Shown here one piece after another: positions 63,846-64,000 of a stretch of 64,000 bases of DNA. Under the pieces are notes generated by a model. That model saw only the letters and a program-made list of their open reading frames with translations, was not told where the DNA came from and searched no databases. Position 1 is the first letter of the stretch. Each line of letters opens with the position of its first letter. The position numbers and the translations under genes were made by a program. The DNA comes from Bradyrhizobium sp. 1(2017) (lineage in GTDB: Bacteria > Pseudomonadota > Alphaproteobacteria > Rhizobiales > Xanthobacteraceae): positions 4,546,001-4,610,000 of the forward strand of contig NZ_CP050022.2 in the NCBI RefSeq assembly GCF_011602485.2, written 5' to 3'.

Positions 63846-64000
63846 TCAGTAGAGCCTCGTACGGTACCCTTCTTCCATGACCTTCTCGGCCTCTTCGACC
63901 GCGATGGCGGCGGTCTGCTCGGCGACGATGCGGCCGAGCGTCGGAAAGCTGTTGCGCTCGACCTGCGCCGCCGGATTCCACAGCTTCGAGCGCATGAGCG
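63846..64000 (-). CDS. Pyridoxamine 5'-phosphate oxidase-like protein, C-terminus (partial)
   Basis: The last 50 codons of a minus-strand gene whose start lies beyond the window. The seen part reads LMRSKLWNPAAQVERNSFPT, LGRIVAEQTAAI and ends VMEEGYRTRLY with TGA at 63846-63848. The RSKLW...LGRI pattern fits the C-terminal end of FMN-binding PNPOx-like proteins that have the fold without proven vitamin B6 function. The identification rests on this short piece. Confidence 0.6.
   Translation of the reverse strand, partial: LMRSKLWNPAAQVERNSFPTLGRIVAEQTAAIAVEEAEKVMEEGYRTRLY

Overview
The window is GC-rich alphaproteobacterial chromosome, most like Bradyrhizobium or a close relative (Nitrobacteraceae). 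This rests on three things: the order of the 14-subunit NADH dehydrogenase operon followed by birA, rnj, mce and a DUF1467 gene; the proS-lolC-lolD block; and a palindromic repeat whose translation gives the RAQRSNP peptide common in that group. The genus is inferred from gene content; no database search was possible.

Layout. 1-4.9 kb: edge of a GAF-type sensor kinase, decayed genes, a small ABM-like protein, an XRE/MmyB regulator divergent from an MDR oxidoreductase, and a GST. 4.9-8.4 kb: proS-lolC-lolD (minus strand). 8.5-16.2 kb: an eight-gene minus-strand operon that looks like a copper-handling system running from outer membrane to inner membrane (DUF2946, TonB receptor, BNR-repeat protein, TlpA-like thioredoxin, PCuAC, YtkA-like, YcnI, CopC-CopD fusion). 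16.6-20.8 kb: a globin gene just behind a strong terminator, then a ribose-type sugar ABC transporter. 21.0-22.1 kb: an insertion sequence and a palindromic repeat. 22.2-25.8 kb: a small catabolic cluster (ATC-hydrolase-like, RidA, VOC) beside an internally deleted LysR gene, then NTF2-like and DUF1127 genes. 25.9-28.8 kb: a CadC-like regulator with TPRs, a cysteine-rich secreted protein and small genes. 28.9-35.9 kb: an oligopeptide ABC transporter and mtnK. 35.9-37.5 kb: yidB and glsB genes bracketed by a duplicated gene end, plus two small membrane proteins. 37.5-56.5 kb: mce, rnj, birA and the complete nuoA-N operon, which carries three extra genes (an FkbM methyltransferase and two small membrane proteins). 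56.8-60.1 kb: a MarR regulator, a siderophore-type TonB receptor and two small membrane ORFs. 60.3-63.2 kb: a Rieske oxygenase, an MFS transporter and a small membrane protein. 63.4 kb: tRNA-Asp. The right edge holds the end of a PNPOx-like gene.

How the pieces fit. In rhizobia, nuo-birA-rnj-mce-DUF1467 normally runs straight into proS-lolC-lolD. Here the two halves, on the same strand, lie about 29 kb apart. Everything between 8.4 and 37.2 kb therefore looks like an accessory block, and it holds most of the unusual content: the copper operon, transporters, the IS, repeats and gene fragments. The points I find most worth following are the copper operon with its cysteine/histidine-bearing BNR protein and its shared YtkA-like domain, the histidine-rich loop in NuoL, the extra genes inside nuo, and the terminator directly in front of the globin start codon.
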